This document shows positions 33,735 to 45,239 of a stretch of DNA of 64,000 bases, piece by piece (the first letter of the stretch is position 1; every line of letters starts with the position of its first letter). A program made the translations under genes and the position numbers. This DNA comes from Angiostrongylus vasorum (taxonomy: Eukaryota; Nematoda; Chromadorea; Rhabditida; Metastrongylidae), in NCBI GenBank assembly GCA_018806985.1, contig JADANN010000351.1:496001-560000 (forward strand), written 5' to 3'. A model generated the notes under the pieces. The model saw nothing but the letters and a program-made list of their open reading frames with translations, searched no databases and was not told the origin of the DNA.

Positions 33735-34075
33735 GTTTTGTTTCACTTTTACATGACCTATCATCATATCTTCTTTGCGGATCCAAGCATTTCTTGCATT
33801 CGATTCGTTTTCTTCGCATCCAACACCCACAATGGTCTTCGAACATTCATCTTGTTGTTTCGGCTGCTGCTTGAGAATTTAATCCTTCTTATCAATGTCG
33901 TAGAATGCTGGTCGAGCCTATTCTTCTTGAGATGTTAGAGATTGCCGTGCTAAGGCGTTCCCAAGTGGACTGGAGAGGAGCGTTGGGGACGGGGGGTTGA
34001 ACTGGCGCCTTTGCTTCCTGATCGATGGGGTCGCTAACCAGATCACTATCCCCGTCCCGATCCCGATGACAATGA
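33735..34075 (-). repeat. Family S2 SINE
   Basis: Minus-strand sense. The plus strand reads GCGGATCCAAGCATTTCTTG, CAATGGTCTTCGAACATTC, and the tRNA-like head lies near 34030-34075. Confidence 0.7.
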
Positions 34076-34364
34076 TTTGTTTATTATTCCATCTCATATG
34101 TTCTGTGAAGAATTGTTTGACGAATTTATTTTTATCAAACAGTATTAGTCATGTATCGTGTTACACCACAAATCGAAGTGTACTGGCAATGTATTTATAA
34201 TCTATTATAGTCAACCGGATTTCTCTCGTCTGATGTTCCGTTCACGGAATTCCTGATTCAAATCTACAATTCGCTGTATCAGATTGGTCGTCGATATGCG
34301 CTTGGTTCTGGAAACAACTTTTTTATAATGTTAACTGTTTTTTTATTTACTGCCTACTACAATT

Positions 34365-34585
34365 TTCGCGGCAGGGTATTATGTGAAATCAACCACAATA
34401 ATGCTGAGATATTTGCAAAACTCCGAACGGCAGGTGTTTGCGCTGGAGGTCGAACACGCTGCTACCATTTTCCGGGCTATCGCGTTCACCACCACATCAT
34501 GCGCGTCCTTCGTTTCGCCTGTTTCTCAGCTCGTTTTTTTATTTACTACTGCCATCAGCAGTCACCCGTCAATGGGAACTATTTT
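34365..34585 (+). repeat. Family A repeat, partial
   Basis: ATGCTGAGATATTTGCAAAA, CGCGTTCACCACCACATCAT, CGTCCTTCGTTTCGCCTG and CAGTCACCCGTCAATGGG match the left half of family A. The right arm is missing. Confidence 0.7.
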
Positions 34586-35179
34586 ATATATTAAAAACAC
34601 CTTATATTAGTTGTATCTTTATAAATTCATCTTTCATCAAACCATAACTGGTTGACGTGATATTTCGCCGATAAGTAGTTCTTAAAGAAGGCGATAGTAC
34701 CGAAAAGTTAGCCACAATAACGATTTGGTTCCAAACTTTTATCGCTGTGAGCTTGTCAATAGAACAAAATGTTGATATATTTGTGAGTTCTCAAGCATTC
34801 CGTATGGCTGAATCCTGTAGAGTTTCGATTTACGATGATATGTGAACAACTGTTCTGCTTCGCACCATCAATTACATATTTGTTCCACTGGCTCGTACTC
34901 ACGAAGGGTGTGCGGTCACCGGCAGAATCCACGTTTGTTTGTTAATTTATGGCTCAAGCAAACTTTGCTTTCCCTTCATTCCCAAGATGACCATGGTAAG
35001 GCCTTCCTAAGTGGCCATCATGGAGGATAGTCGGCCGCACTTAGAGATCAGAGGGAGATTTGTCAATTTTCGACTATGTTGCTGCCAAGACGACAGGGTT
35101 TCTTAGTCCTGGTTTACTTCAGAGTGGGTTTCTAGGTGGATCGAACTTCTTTCTAGGTTAGGACACCCTGATAGAGAAT

Positions 35180-36796
35180 GTATCTCGTTTTTTGCATCGC
35201 TGTTCAATACCTTGGAATACCCGTACCAATAAGGCGGTAAACGTAGGAGACTCTGTTAGTTTCGAGAAATCAAGTCATTATTTGAAAAATCGATAGTCCG
35301 ATATCAATTTTATTTCAAATATTTGACTTTGGCTTACCGTTCAGTGGGAAGAAAACGGTCGATGTACTAAAATGGTTTGTAGCAGTCCGCACCATTAGAA
35401 TGGGCGTAAGGAATGTCGTCATGTGCTCTCAGGTCGGCCTTCGGATTAGATTAAATGAACAGCATCATACTCTCATGCTACGTATTTTTGTTAAGACGCT
35501 TTGTCGAAAATCCAGATTGAGTGGGTTTTGCACTCTGATTTTTATTTCTTATGTTTCGACCGTTTCGTAGAACAATACCTCTAATTCATCCAGTAAATCA
35601 ACAGTTGGATAGAACATTCCGTGGTCGACGACGTTATCAACATATTTGCATTCGGCGACGGATGCCATACGTTCATCGTACGTCATCACTAAAGGCCCGC
35701 CCGTGAATTTGATCACCAGTTCATCGCATCATGCTATAAAAGTAACTAGATAGCTAATATTGAAGTGTATAACATAAATTTTGAATTTGATGGGTAAGAA
35801 TGGTGCAGTCTGTTTTCTTTTTTTATTTTATACAACCCGTCTTCACGTCTATCGTGCGGATCCCAGCACTTCTTACTTTCGATTCGCTTCCCTCGCATCC
35901 ATTGTACACGAGGATCTTCCAACTTTTATGTGTGGCTTCCGGTGCTGCTTGACGATTTTCATTTCATCTTGAACGTCGTAGAATGATGGTCGAGCAATTT
36001 TTCCCTGGAGTCCTGAGATAGCCGGGCTGGAGCGTTCCCAGTTTGATTGCAGAGTGATTTTTTTCCCAGACAAGTCCGTTAGCAATTTCCCGACCCCGGA
36101 GGGATGAGAGGCTTGCTTGGTTTGGGTGGAATTGAACTATCACCATGTTCGTGATGGCGGACATCACTACCAATGTGCTATATGCAGTCCGTAGTAAGAC
36201 CTAAGTGCATGGTTCAGCATTAAAGTGTTTTTACTCTATTTTTTCTACTCAATGTTTTACCGTCGCCTTATCGTGACTGTTACTTGTGGATGTCGGACCT
36301 GAGGAGGTGTACAATGGGAACTTCTGCTGTGCAATGTAACTAATAATTCGACATTTCCATACGGAAGCCGAACTAACAATTAACCAGGCAGACCGATATA
36401 AGAAGCTCTCCGTAATTAATTTCTTAGTAGAGATCGTAAAAATTGAAAATATCATTTGAACACTGCGATCCGCCTCGTGTCCTTCCATGCTACAAAATCT
36501 ACTGGATAACTTTTTGTGTGCAACAAGTAATCTGCTGCTGTCGCCTTGAGTGAATGATTGTTAGTGGGTCTTTCTTTTTAGATGTTTTTTATTGAGAGTT
36601 ATGAGATGAAGGCACTCTGACTTACTTCCAGCTGTGACTTTTACATTAGGAAAAGCCTCTTTCACTTGTCGAAATTGCTTAATGTGACCATTGTGGAACA
36701 GATCGAAAGCGCCTTCAGTGAAAATGTGTATTGGGCGGTCTTTTGGTACTGTAAACAAGGAAACGGTCTCTGAGGAAATATTCTGCATACTGCTTC
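35180..36796 (-). pseudogene. Choline-phosphate cytidylyltransferase pseudogene
   Basis: The family (CCT/PCYT1) makes CDP-choline in the Kennedy pathway. Three exon-like blocks read leftwards. Block 1 (36796-36626) has RPIHIFTEGAFDLFHNGH with the nucleotidyltransferase HNGH motif, an acceptor TTGCACAG and a strong donor GTAAGT. Block 2 (35733-35579) has DELVIKFTGGPLVM and ECKYVDNVV. Block 3 (about 35450-35338) has AHDDIPYAHSNGADCYKPF and RFLPTER. These follow the catalytic domain in order and spacing. Splicing block 1 to block 2 at the evident sites puts a TGA where the family has Cys in its Gly-Val-Cys-Ser-Asp-Glu-Leu segment. Block 3 has an in-frame TAG after YKPF. A weak fourth block near 35245-35180 shows TESPTFTALLVRV. 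An S2 SINE lies in the first intron. No N-terminal or C-terminal exons were found. It is probably a decayed paralogue; a divergent working gene is less likely. Confidence 0.75.
35820..36190 (-). repeat. Family S2 SINE inside the PCYT-like intron
   Basis: Minus-strand sense, with the plus strand reading CAACCCGTCTTCACGTCTAT, GTGCGGATCCCAGCACTTC, and CCCGACCCCGGAGGGATGAG before the tRNA-like head. Well preserved over about 370 bp. Confidence 0.8.
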
Positions 36797-37134
36797 CTGT
36801 GCAATACAAAGGATAGAGAAATAAAGATATGGAATACTATTTATCCTTCTATTTATGTCTTATTGAACGAATGCCAAAGAAAGCTAGTGTATTTCAAAAA
36901 AGAGGACTGTTTTCTAGTTTATGATGGACGAGAACTCTATGGTAGGGTGTCAGCAAGTTAAGCATACAGCTAAGGCGCTAATATTCTTGTTACCAAAAAT
37001 TGTTTTCTTTTTATAAATTGTTAACGTAAATATTTTTCACCCACCATCTCCATTTCGAATTTGTGTCAAAGTGTACGGCACAAATTTTTGCGTGTTATGG
37101 GACGTCTTTCTGAAATAATTGCAATTTTAATCAC

Positions 37135-37505
37135 TGGCTATAGTGTGGAATACAAACACTACAGTACTGAGGTAGTTACAAAATTCGGACCCCATGCCGG
37201 ATTTAAACTCGCGATCACCCTTTTCCTGAGGCGCCCGAGTTACCCACTTCATCAGTGATGCAATTGCTCTGACTTTCCCTCAGCCATTTCCGTTGACGGG
37301 TGAATGCTGATGGCACTCTTTAGATAGAGAACTGGCCGAGAGAAAGGCGAAGCAACAGCGTCGGTGGTGTAGCTGGTAGCTCGTGACCCTCCAGGAAGGG
37401 GTAATCAGGGATTCGAATCTGGCCTGGGTTACAAATTTTGCAAATATCTCACCATCATAGTGGTTGTATTTCACATCATACCTGCCACGAAAAATGATAA
37501 TATGC
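37135..37505. repeat. Family A repeat with tRNA-like centre
   Basis: Inverted arms (TACAAAATTCGG on the left, ACAAATTTTGCAAATATCTC on the right) enclose GGTGTAGCTGGTAGCTCGTG (box A-like) and GGGATTCGAATCTGGCC (box B-like). Confidence 0.65.
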
Positions 37506-37849
37506 AGCAAATAAAAAAGTTTGCTAACGGTAGCTTTTTGATTGAGGGCCTACTGAGAGAAGATCAATGTGGTAAAGAATAAGTTCATTATGTCTTTGTG
37601 CAAATAAGATTGAAATTTTCCACGTGATGGCGTGCTACTTCTCTTCACATCATGCTAAGAGCAGTGTGGCCACAAATGAGAGCCAAGTATGCGGAAAGCG
37701 ACTTCAATCTCTGCTACATTGTGATTGCGATTTTGATTTGCAACCAAGATTCTAGAACATTCCCAACTTTTTTTCCAGTGATAATGAAGAAATTTAAGTG
37801 CACGGTTCTCAACTGGATATTTGAACACTTAGACGGCCTGTTTTCACGA

Positions 37850-38250
37850 GTTGTGGGGACCTCAACACACTTTCTATTCATTTCTTTGCCTCGCAGTCGT
37901 CGTCCATGACGGTGGTTTGATTCGAGCATGGTGGTGGGTGGGAGTCTCGTACTGTGATCTGTAAACAACTGCTGCTGCGAGTACAGCTGATTTTTTTACG
38001 TACGCTCAACGTGCTGGTTACCGTCACATGGACACCTGCATCCTCGTGGAGTCCACTTTACAGCTCTTTCCGCCCATTTGTCGTCTGCTCTTCTCGTTAT
38101 ATGAGCGGTACATCTGTGTTTCGCTATCGATGTGTGTTGTCCTGGATCTCAAAGATGGGACAGACTTCGAAGATCAGAGCTTCGCATTCCTGCAAGATGA
38201 TGTGTGTGCCATTTATATTTGGGTGCTTGAACGATTCCCTGTTGAGATGA
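37850..38250 (-). mobile_element. Non-LTR retroelement 3' stub
   Basis: Shares GACACCTGCA, TCGTGGAGTCCACTTTACAG and GACTTCGAAGATCAGAG with 41380-41800. Read on the minus strand the pair encodes pieces of the C-terminal tail typical of RTE/CR1-like elements (a Trp-containing segment followed by Cys/Arg-rich Gly-Arg-Pro-Pro-Lys). It is 5'-truncated. Confidence 0.55.
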
Positions 38251-38261
38251 ACAAAAATATT

Positions 38262-38300
38262 ATTATTGTTGTTGTTGTTGTTGAAAATGTTGTTGAAATT
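38262..38300. repeat. (GTT)n short tandem repeat
   Basis: Five uninterrupted GTT units with imperfect flanks. Confidence 0.8.
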
Positions 38301-38519
38301 GAACATTTCCTTTACCCTTAAAAAATATCATATGTGGTTACCATCGACATCTAGTCACCGATAATTCTGCTAGTCGTAAAATGATTCAACTGAGCATCAG
38401 CTCCATTCTTCACACTGTGGTTGTCGTGCTTGGAAATGGATAGTAGATAGGGGAACACAAGAACTGTGAAGACGTCTTTACTACAAAGTTTATTTAGTTA
38501 ACTGTGACACATATTTTAT

Positions 38520-38885
38520 TTGGGCGCAGATAATGCAGCGGTAGTCATGCCATTTATACGGGACGTTCGTGCCAAAACGAATAAGACGGTATTTCGACTG
38601 CGTACCAAGACTACCAATGCGCCAACGCCTATGGAAGTCATAAACTTGTCACCAGACTTTTCCGAGAAAAGCTCAGATCCATAAAGGTTGTCCATTGTCT
38701 ATAATGAAGATATGATGCCCTACCATGGCTGTCCAGGAGCTATAGGGAAAATCGCCTCGACCAACACTGAGCGACATTCAGAACATCAAAAATCGTCAAA
38801 GCCATCGATGATAAACGCAGAAGCTGGGACCTACGTAGATGTCGCACGGACGGAATGGAATGGATGAAGCTCCAGTATCCAAGCT
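38520..38885 (+). repeat. Family S2 SINE, strongly diverged
   Basis: GCGCAGATAATGCAGCGGTA resembles the S2 box A region. The later GAGCGACATTCAGAACATC and AAAATCGTCAAAG match the S2 body. Box B is not clear. Confidence 0.45.
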
Positions 38886-38887
38886 TA

Positions 38888-39310
38888 TTACTTACTTGGA
38901 TGGATTCTCGGATGGCCCGCATTCACTGGTTGTGAGGGCCCCAGTATAAATTCCATTTTTTCTCGGATTTTTTTTTCGGGGTTTTCATGGTTTAGCTGTT
39001 GTGCTTCTCCGGAGTCCTGAAGTGAAGTAGCCCTGGCCAAAGTCTGCCTCAGGTCGTCACCACCCAGTCGCCCCACTTATGGATCAGAGGTGATTTGCCA
39101 CCATGCGACTAGAGTGACACCAACACGGTGGTGGATCCTGGTATGGTTTACTCTTAGCTGGGTTTTCTGATGGAAGTACCAGACTCCTCACCTTCGGAAA
39201 CCATACTGGGGGGGGATGAATCCTCCCGCTTTACATCGCAGCATCGCAACCCGGCCCCCCAGGAACACCTACCGATCACGATGAGGCAGTAAACTGTTAG
39301 GAGGATCCAA
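38888..39310 (-). repeat. Family S3 repeat
   Basis: GGATGGCCCGCATTCACTGG, GGAGTCCTGAAGTGAAG, ACGGTGGTGGATCCTGGTAT and CCCCAGGAACACCTACC follow the S3 order. Confidence 0.75.
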
Positions 39311-39331
39311 ACTTATTATTACTATCATTAG

Positions 39332-39690
39332 AGGGCTGGTAGCGCAGTGTTAATGATGCTGTTCATCATGAGAACGGTGCTGGTTCGATTTTGCCTCGAA
39401 CTTATGAAGCCCCCGCATGTCCCTGAGGCCATGGAATCAGTGCCAGACCCAGACTTGTCTGAACCCAGCTTACTTCTCAAATCAGCTGGGAACTCTCTAG
39501 CACAGCTATTTTTAGGACTTGATGGAGAATAAAGTGGATTGGCATTCAGCAACATTCATAAACTAGACAACAATCTTCAAAAAGCAGCCGAACCGACACC
39601 TAAGACATTCAAAGACCTTGCTGGATGATGGAGGTGAGAAAACTGATGGAATGCAAGGAATGCTGAGATGCACAAAATAGTTTTGAAGAT
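39332..39690 (+). repeat. Family S2 SINE
   Basis: Starts GGCTGGTAGCGCAGTGTTAA, with GGTGCTGGTTCGATTTTGCC as box B, then GGCATTCAGCAACATTC in the body. Confidence 0.7.
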
Positions 39691-39724
39691 TGGTCATTTA
39701 AAAAACATTATTGTTACCAGATAG

Positions 39725-39885
39725 AAAACTAGATGAGGCACGCGAAACGAAGGACGCGCATGTTGTGAGTGGAGAACGCATTAGCCTTCGGAGAAGTTAA
39801 TAGCGGGGTTTATTTCCCATCGCAGACACCTTCGGGCCGGAGTTTTGCAAATACCTCATCATCTTTATTACCACTATTAATTATT
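39725..39885 (-). repeat. Family A repeat, partial
   Basis: CGCGAAACGAAGGACGCGCA and GCAGACACCTTCGGGCCGGA then GTTTTGCAAATACCTCA match one arm and adjacent part. Confidence 0.65.
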
Positions 39886-39904
39886 ATTGTTATCGTTAAT
39901 CCTT

Positions 39905-40235
39905 CCAAAGGTTTATCCCCAATCGAGGCTAGTGGGTATTCCTCGATGTCACGCTGCGATACAGTGGAGGGTTCATACCCGCAGCAGGACCTCCCAAGCT
40001 CAGAAGGAGTCTGGTGTTTCCATCCGGATGCCCAGCTAACAGGAAACCAATGCAGAAATCACCATCGTCCTGGTGTGAAGCTAGTCACAAGGTGACAAAT
40101 CTTCCTGTGCTTCACGAAAGCCAGCCCCTAGCTGTAGTGGTGACGACCTGAGGAAAACTTCAGCCAGGATGCCCTTGGCGCTCCTGGAAATCACAATAGC
40201 TCGACCAGCAATTCTCGGGGCTCAGTACCCGATCA
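39905..40235 (+). repeat. Family S3 repeat, diverged
   Basis: GAAGGAGTCTGGTGTTTCCA, CACCATCGTCCTGGTGTGAA and TGTAGTGGTGACGACCTGAG follow the S3 order in the 49165 orientation. Confidence 0.65.
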
Positions 40236-40384
40236 TCTGGAGGCTCTCGTCTACCACATCGGGTGGTGAGGCAACCGGGAGGCGAACAAATCGGATTGCG
40301 AAGGATGTTACTGGAAACGGACAAAATGAGCAAGCGCGTCAATAAACCTAATCAAGCATCATCGAAGGCACTACATCATACATT

Positions 40385-40760
40385 TTTTTTTATTTTATTT
40401 GATCCGTTCTCACGTCTACTGTGCGGATCCCAGCATTTCTCACATCCAACTCGTTTCTTTGTATCCATCGTCCACGAAGGTCTTCCAAGTTTTAACGTGT
40501 GGCTTCGGTTGCTGCTTGAAGATTTTCATTTCATCTTGAATGTCGTTTAATGTTGGTTGAGCAATTCTCCCTGGAGTCCTGAGTTAGCCAGGCTGGGACA
40601 TTCCCAATTGATTTCAGAGAGTGGTTTTCTCCCCAGACAAGACCGGTACTAATTTCCCGACCCCGGATGGATGAGAGGCTTGGTTGGCCCGGAGCGGAAT
40701 AGAACTAGCACTATGCTGGTGATGACGGACAACTACCACTGTGTTGTCCGCCCCACATCA
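40385..40760 (-). repeat. Family S2 SINE
   Basis: Minus-strand sense. The plus strand reads GTGCGGATCCCAGCATTTCT, GAAGGTCTTCCAAGTTTTAA and CCCGACCCCGGATGGATGAG, then the tRNA-like head. Confidence 0.78.
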
Positions 40761-41277
40761 TACAACACCGTTTACTCATATGATTTTTCTAAAATACAGG
40801 AATTAGAAAGTGTTAGGTTGCCCGGAAATCAGTTTCAAGGTCTGTGGCTTGCTTTTTGTACAGAAATTCACATAGTTACGGTCGCATTTTATACTGTTTT
40901 AAAGTAAAGAAATCGCTAAAGACTAGTTTATTTCTATTTATCTATCTATTTACTTGTTACTATGTCACTACTTTTCTTTTATGACAATTCATGTTCAGTT
41001 CATAGTAATGAAAAACGTGTGATGGAAGAGGAACAAGTTCTAGTAAATTTCTGTAGACAGTGACTGACCAGAGAACAGAAAGGAAATACCTCCAGAAGAC
41101 AAGTTTGCAACTAAACTGGGTTACGACGAATGTCTGAAGATTGGAGAATAGAATAATTCATTATGACTTCTTCAATCTCGGATAAGAAACCAAACGTTTG
41201 GAGCCGATCTATCCTTGAGCAGTGTGGTTCACGCATGCGACTCCATTTACAGCATAGCAGAGAGATAATGCACATTA

Positions 41278-41335
41278 CGATACGATACGATGAATACGAT
41301 GAATACGATGAATACGATGAATACGATGAATAGGA
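41278..41335. repeat. 9-bp tandem repeat (GATGAATAC)n
   Basis: About five units of a 9-bp motif, with a final imperfect unit. Confidence 0.9.
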
Positions 41336-41379
41336 TGACCGATGAATACGCCAAAAAACGCTCATTTGCTACATCAATA

Positions 41380-41800
41380 GGACCCCACAATTCATCGTAT
41401 ATCGTATTCATCGTGTATTCATGAACATAACTCCCATTCTTTTTCTCTCGTACAGTCGTTGTCCATGGTGGTGATCTGCTTCGAACATGGTGATGTCCGT
41501 GAAGTCCATTCCGAATTAGTGAAATCGATTCTTTCAATGAGTGCAAATGGAATACGTCAGCCATGAATACGTCCGCTCATCTTTGGGTGGTCTTCCAAGA
41601 GGACACCTGCACTCTCTTGGAGTCCATTCCAATGTCATTTTCGTCCATATGTTATCTGTTCTTCCTGTTATGTGACCAGCGATGTTCTCCTGTATGGGAT
41701 AGGTTTCGAAGATCAGAGATTCGCATTCCGGCTAGACGTTGTGAGTGCCGGCTAAATTTCAGAAGGTACTGTTCAAGTCCACGGATCTCCCTCATATGAG
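41380..41800 (-). mobile_element. Non-LTR retroelement 3' stub
   Basis: Homologous to 37850-38250. On the minus strand it gives AGMRISDLRNLSHTGEHRW, followed in other frames by pieces matching a Gly-Arg-Pro-Pro-Lys tail. Frameshifted and 5'-truncated. Confidence 0.6.
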
Positions 41801-42359
41801 GGATCTCGAGCCGGTTAGTCGCGAGGCTACGTGGCGCATCCCCAGCTGCGGATAGGGGGTTAATCGCGAACCAAAAGCAACCTTTCCTTCTCTGAGACGC
41901 AGGTGGATCCAGGGGATGCACTCGCTGTTTCTGCTGCGCCGAATTTGGCATATACTTTCTGTATTTGTTAGGCGTATTCATGCATACATGTGTGGGTGCG
42001 TTCTAGTTTATGCAGATTGTATTCTGCGAGTCAATTCGGCCAAGAGCCTGCAACCAAGTGACAGGGAAGTATATGGGAGGCGGTTAGGAGTCGCCTCCAA
42101 CAAATAAGCTCCATGTCCACTCTGGGAGAGCCTGGCAAGCTACCCGTGAGTATACCCAGCCCCCACGTTCAGAGCCCAGCAAGCTATACGTGGGTATCAA
42201 AAATGCTAAAGCACAGTAAAAAAACGGGCCTCATTCCCCTGATCCCGAAAGATCCCCCAATTTCGCAGCGTTGGGTAGGACGAATACGGAGAGGCTGCTA
42301 AAATCTCAGGGCCAATGGAAGCTGCCTGGATTTCGAAGAACTACGGTGACGATCTGTAC

Positions 42360-43110
42360 CTACAAATGCACGTACACTTGCATCCGAGTCATCGATAGAA
42401 GACTTGCTCATGCAAGCAAGAAAGGATAAAGTACAACGTCATCGGCCTGGCCGAGACGAGAAGACGCCAGCCTTTCAACTCCGCCTTTGACACCGGAGAA
42501 GAACTGTTCTTCGGAACATGCGACAGTAGAGGAGTTGGCGGCGTCGGCGTTCTCGGCAACACGAGTTTGTCCATGAACATCGATTCATTCGAGCAACTTA
42601 CAACCCGAATCGGACGTTTACGATTAAAAAGATGTGGATCAATTCCGGCTTTGACAATCTTCGTCGTTTACGCGCCGACATCAAACTATGACGAAAAAGA
42701 AGTCGAAGCATTCTATATGGACTTGGAGAAGTTCTACAGAGAAGACCACACATTCTTCAAGGTCATCATTGGAGATTTCCAACGCCAAGACTGGACCAAG
42801 AAGAACGTCTGAACAACGTCACATTGGGGCCCACGGATTAGAATGGAACGAACAGGGTGAGCGGCTCTCTGAGTTTGTCATGGCGACCAAGACAATCCCT
42901 GGTAACTCACAATTCCAGAAGCCCCACCCTAAGCGCTGGACGTGGGAGTCTCCCAATAGAGAGTACCATAACGAAATAGACCACATCATAGTAAATAGAA
43001 GGTTTTACCTAACCGATGTCGCTGTTGTCCCAAAATTCTACACGGGATCAGACCACCGTCTCCTTCGTGCAAGATTCTATTTTCTCGCGGAAAGGAGAAA
43101 ATGCCGCTAA
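42360..43110 (+). pseudogene. RTE endonuclease domain, frameshifted
   Basis: Endonuclease motifs are spread over two frames. 42567-42812 carries [17 protein letters not shown] and breaks at GDFQRQD, where the second RTE copy reads GDFNAKTG, which points to one extra C near 42780. The other frame then continues with [33 protein letters not shown] and SDHRLLRARF. The catalytic Asp and His of SDH are retained. Confidence 0.8.
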
Positions 43111-45182
43111 ATTCGAAAAACCGAAGTCCCAGAACCACCGCAAACTGGGACTTATTCAATTCATTAGTCGGCTGTTGGGAGGATGCCGTTGTCGATAACA
43201 TCGACGAAGAATACGATCGGCTCATTCGACATCTTCACGTTAGCGCTATGAAAGCTGAGAGTTCGAATGTTACCAAGAGACATTTGTCTCTAGAAACACT
43301 CGAGCTAATACGCCAGCGTGGAATCGCACGAGCTGCAGGCAACCGCGAACTAAAGTCCGAACTTGCGAAAACAGTGCAGACAGGCGATAAAAGAAGATCT
43401 TAAAGAGAGAAGAGCAGCAGTAATGGTCGAAGCTGCAGAGGCTGGGGAAAAGCATTCGCAAAGCCCATCAAAGCCCACCGAAGCTTCGCCAATTAAAGAT
43501 CAAGATGACTGCACTCCGACGCCCAGACGGAACAGTTACAGCGTCCAGAAAGGCAATGGAGAGAATTATTCACGAATACTACTCGGTTCTCTTCGATAGC
43601 CACGTCCACCTTCCGTCATATGAAATAAAGGAGGATGGATATGTTGTGCCACCGGTTCTCCCTTCCGAAATCCGACATGCCATTTCGTGGGTGAAAAATC
43701 GAACAGCACCAGGTCCAGACAGGATAAGATCAGAATACCTGAAGAACCTTGCGCCAGTTCTCGTAAGCACACTGGCTCGGCTCCTCACACGTTACCTGTC
43801 TGAAAGAAAGGTCCTTACTCAGTGGAAGACCAGCAAGACCGCGTTATTGTTCAAGAAGGGTGCTACACGATATCGGCAACTACCGCCCAATCTGCTTGCT
43901 GTCTGCCGTCTACAAACTTTTCACTCGAGTTATCCAAAACAAGACTGACAGAACATTGGACGAAGGACAGCTATGTGAGCAATCAGGGTTTCGGAAAAGG
44001 ATTTAGTACGATGGACCACATCCACACGGTAACAAGGCTCATTGAAGTATAGCGAGAGTACAAAAGACCGCTCTCTCTCACCTTTATCGATTTACAAAAG
44101 GCCTTTGATTCAGTCGAGATAGATGCAGTCTTGGAAGCCCTGGATAGTCAAGGAGTCCCTAATCAGTACACAAAAGATTCTTCGTGAGCTGTGCAAAAAA
44201 TTTCACAACCAAGGTATCACCATTCTACGACGATATCATTGACGTCAAAAGATGAGTTAGGCAAGGCGATACTATCTCGTCAAAATTATTTACCGCCACC
44301 CTCCAGAACGTCATGCGAACATTGGAATGGGATAATGTGGGAGTGAAAATCGATGGTCGGCATTTACACCATCTTCGCTTTGCTGATGACATCGTCCTTA
44401 TAACACCAAACATTAGCCAAGCGGAACGAATGCTTACCGACTTTGATAAAGCCTGTGGAAAGACTGGTCTTCAACTAAATCTCACAAAAACGATGTTCAT
44501 GAGGAACGGATTGGTTTCGCATGCCCCATTCATGCTCAATGGAACGATTATCTCCCAATGCTCCAGTTATATATATCTAGGTCGGGAAATCAATATGATG
44601 AACGATCTAGCTCCAGAGCTGAGCAGAAGGAAACGAGCGGCTTGGGGTGCTTTAAAGAGCATCGAGGATGTAGTGAAGAGAACAAGGAACACCCGACTCC
44701 TTGCCCACCTTTTCGACTGAACGGTACTTCTTGCACTAACGTATGCGTCAGAAAGTTGGTCGCTGCGTAAGCAGGATGAAAGATCATCGTTATTGAACGC
44801 GCAGTCGAAAGGGCGATGCTAGGAGTATCCCGTTTCACACAAGTAAGGGATGGGATCTGAAGCTCCAACCTGCGTCAACGATCAAAAAATCAAAGATGCC
44901 GTTCTGTACGGCAGACAATCGGAGATAAGGTGGGCCGAACACGTAATGCATATGCGAACAACCGATGGACAAGAGCCGTTAGTGACTGGATTCCTCGGGA
45001 TGTCAAACGTACTGCAGGAAGACCACCGACCCGATGGTCAGAGTTCCTCACAAAGAGCCTTGAAGAAAGATATGATGCTCGACGAGTCCCTAGAGCAAGC
45101 AGAACCCACTGGGCTACTCTTGCACGCGACAGGGGAAAAATGGAAGACTTACTGGCGCCCGCTCGAGTCACTGGACGATTAA
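43110..45182 (+). pseudogene. RTE reverse transcriptase region, frameshifted
   Basis: A linker (KRHLSLETLELIRQRGIARA, 43250-43375) shifts frame near 43383, where an extra A lies in GCGAAAACAG. The RT fingers follow at 43505-43948 (RHAISWVKNRTAPGPDRI), then the AFDSVE block near 44103 in another frame. The palm with FADDIVLITPN is at 44313-44720. The C-terminal domain (WTRAVSDWIPRDVKRTAGRP) is at 44930-45182. At least four frame changes prevent translation of one protein. Confidence 0.82.
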
Positions 45183-45239
45183 CGGGACTGCAGGTGATAC
45201 AGGTGACTGGTGACTGTTCAAGCGCTCCGTGGATGGTGC

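Larger units (their letters stand above)
41800..45225 (+). mobile_element. RTE-like non-LTR retrotransposon, nearly full length
   Basis: A 5' leader (from about 41805, starting near CTCCCTCATATGAGGGATCT) is followed by an apurinic-type endonuclease and a reverse transcriptase, then a short C-terminal domain and a 3' end rich in CAGGTGA repeats. The endonuclease shows IGLAETRRRQP-like, [17 protein letters not shown], a broken GDFNA motif and the EIDHII and SDHRLLRARF motifs. The RT shows ISWVKNRTAPGPDRIRSEYL, the region around KAFDSVE, and FADDIVL (catalytic). The same element, deleted internally, occurs at 59967-62335. Several one-base shifts and stops make this copy inactive. Confidence 0.88.

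Noticed and set aside
34208..34327. Frame with STGFLSSDVPFTEFLIQIYN after TATTATAG, considered as an exon
   Set aside because: No family match, no partner exon in frame, and it enters a family A repeat. It was not needed to complete gck-3.
36561..36809. A single intact 82-codon cytidylyltransferase gene
   Set aside because: The frame runs past a strong GTAAGT donor into intron sequence, and homology continues in separate blocks at lower coordinates.
37364..37436. Genuine tRNA gene (box A and box B present)
   Set aside because: No cloverleaf with matching acceptor and anticodon arms could be drawn, and the sequence is part of a repeat family. The same reasoning applies to the S1 and S2 heads.
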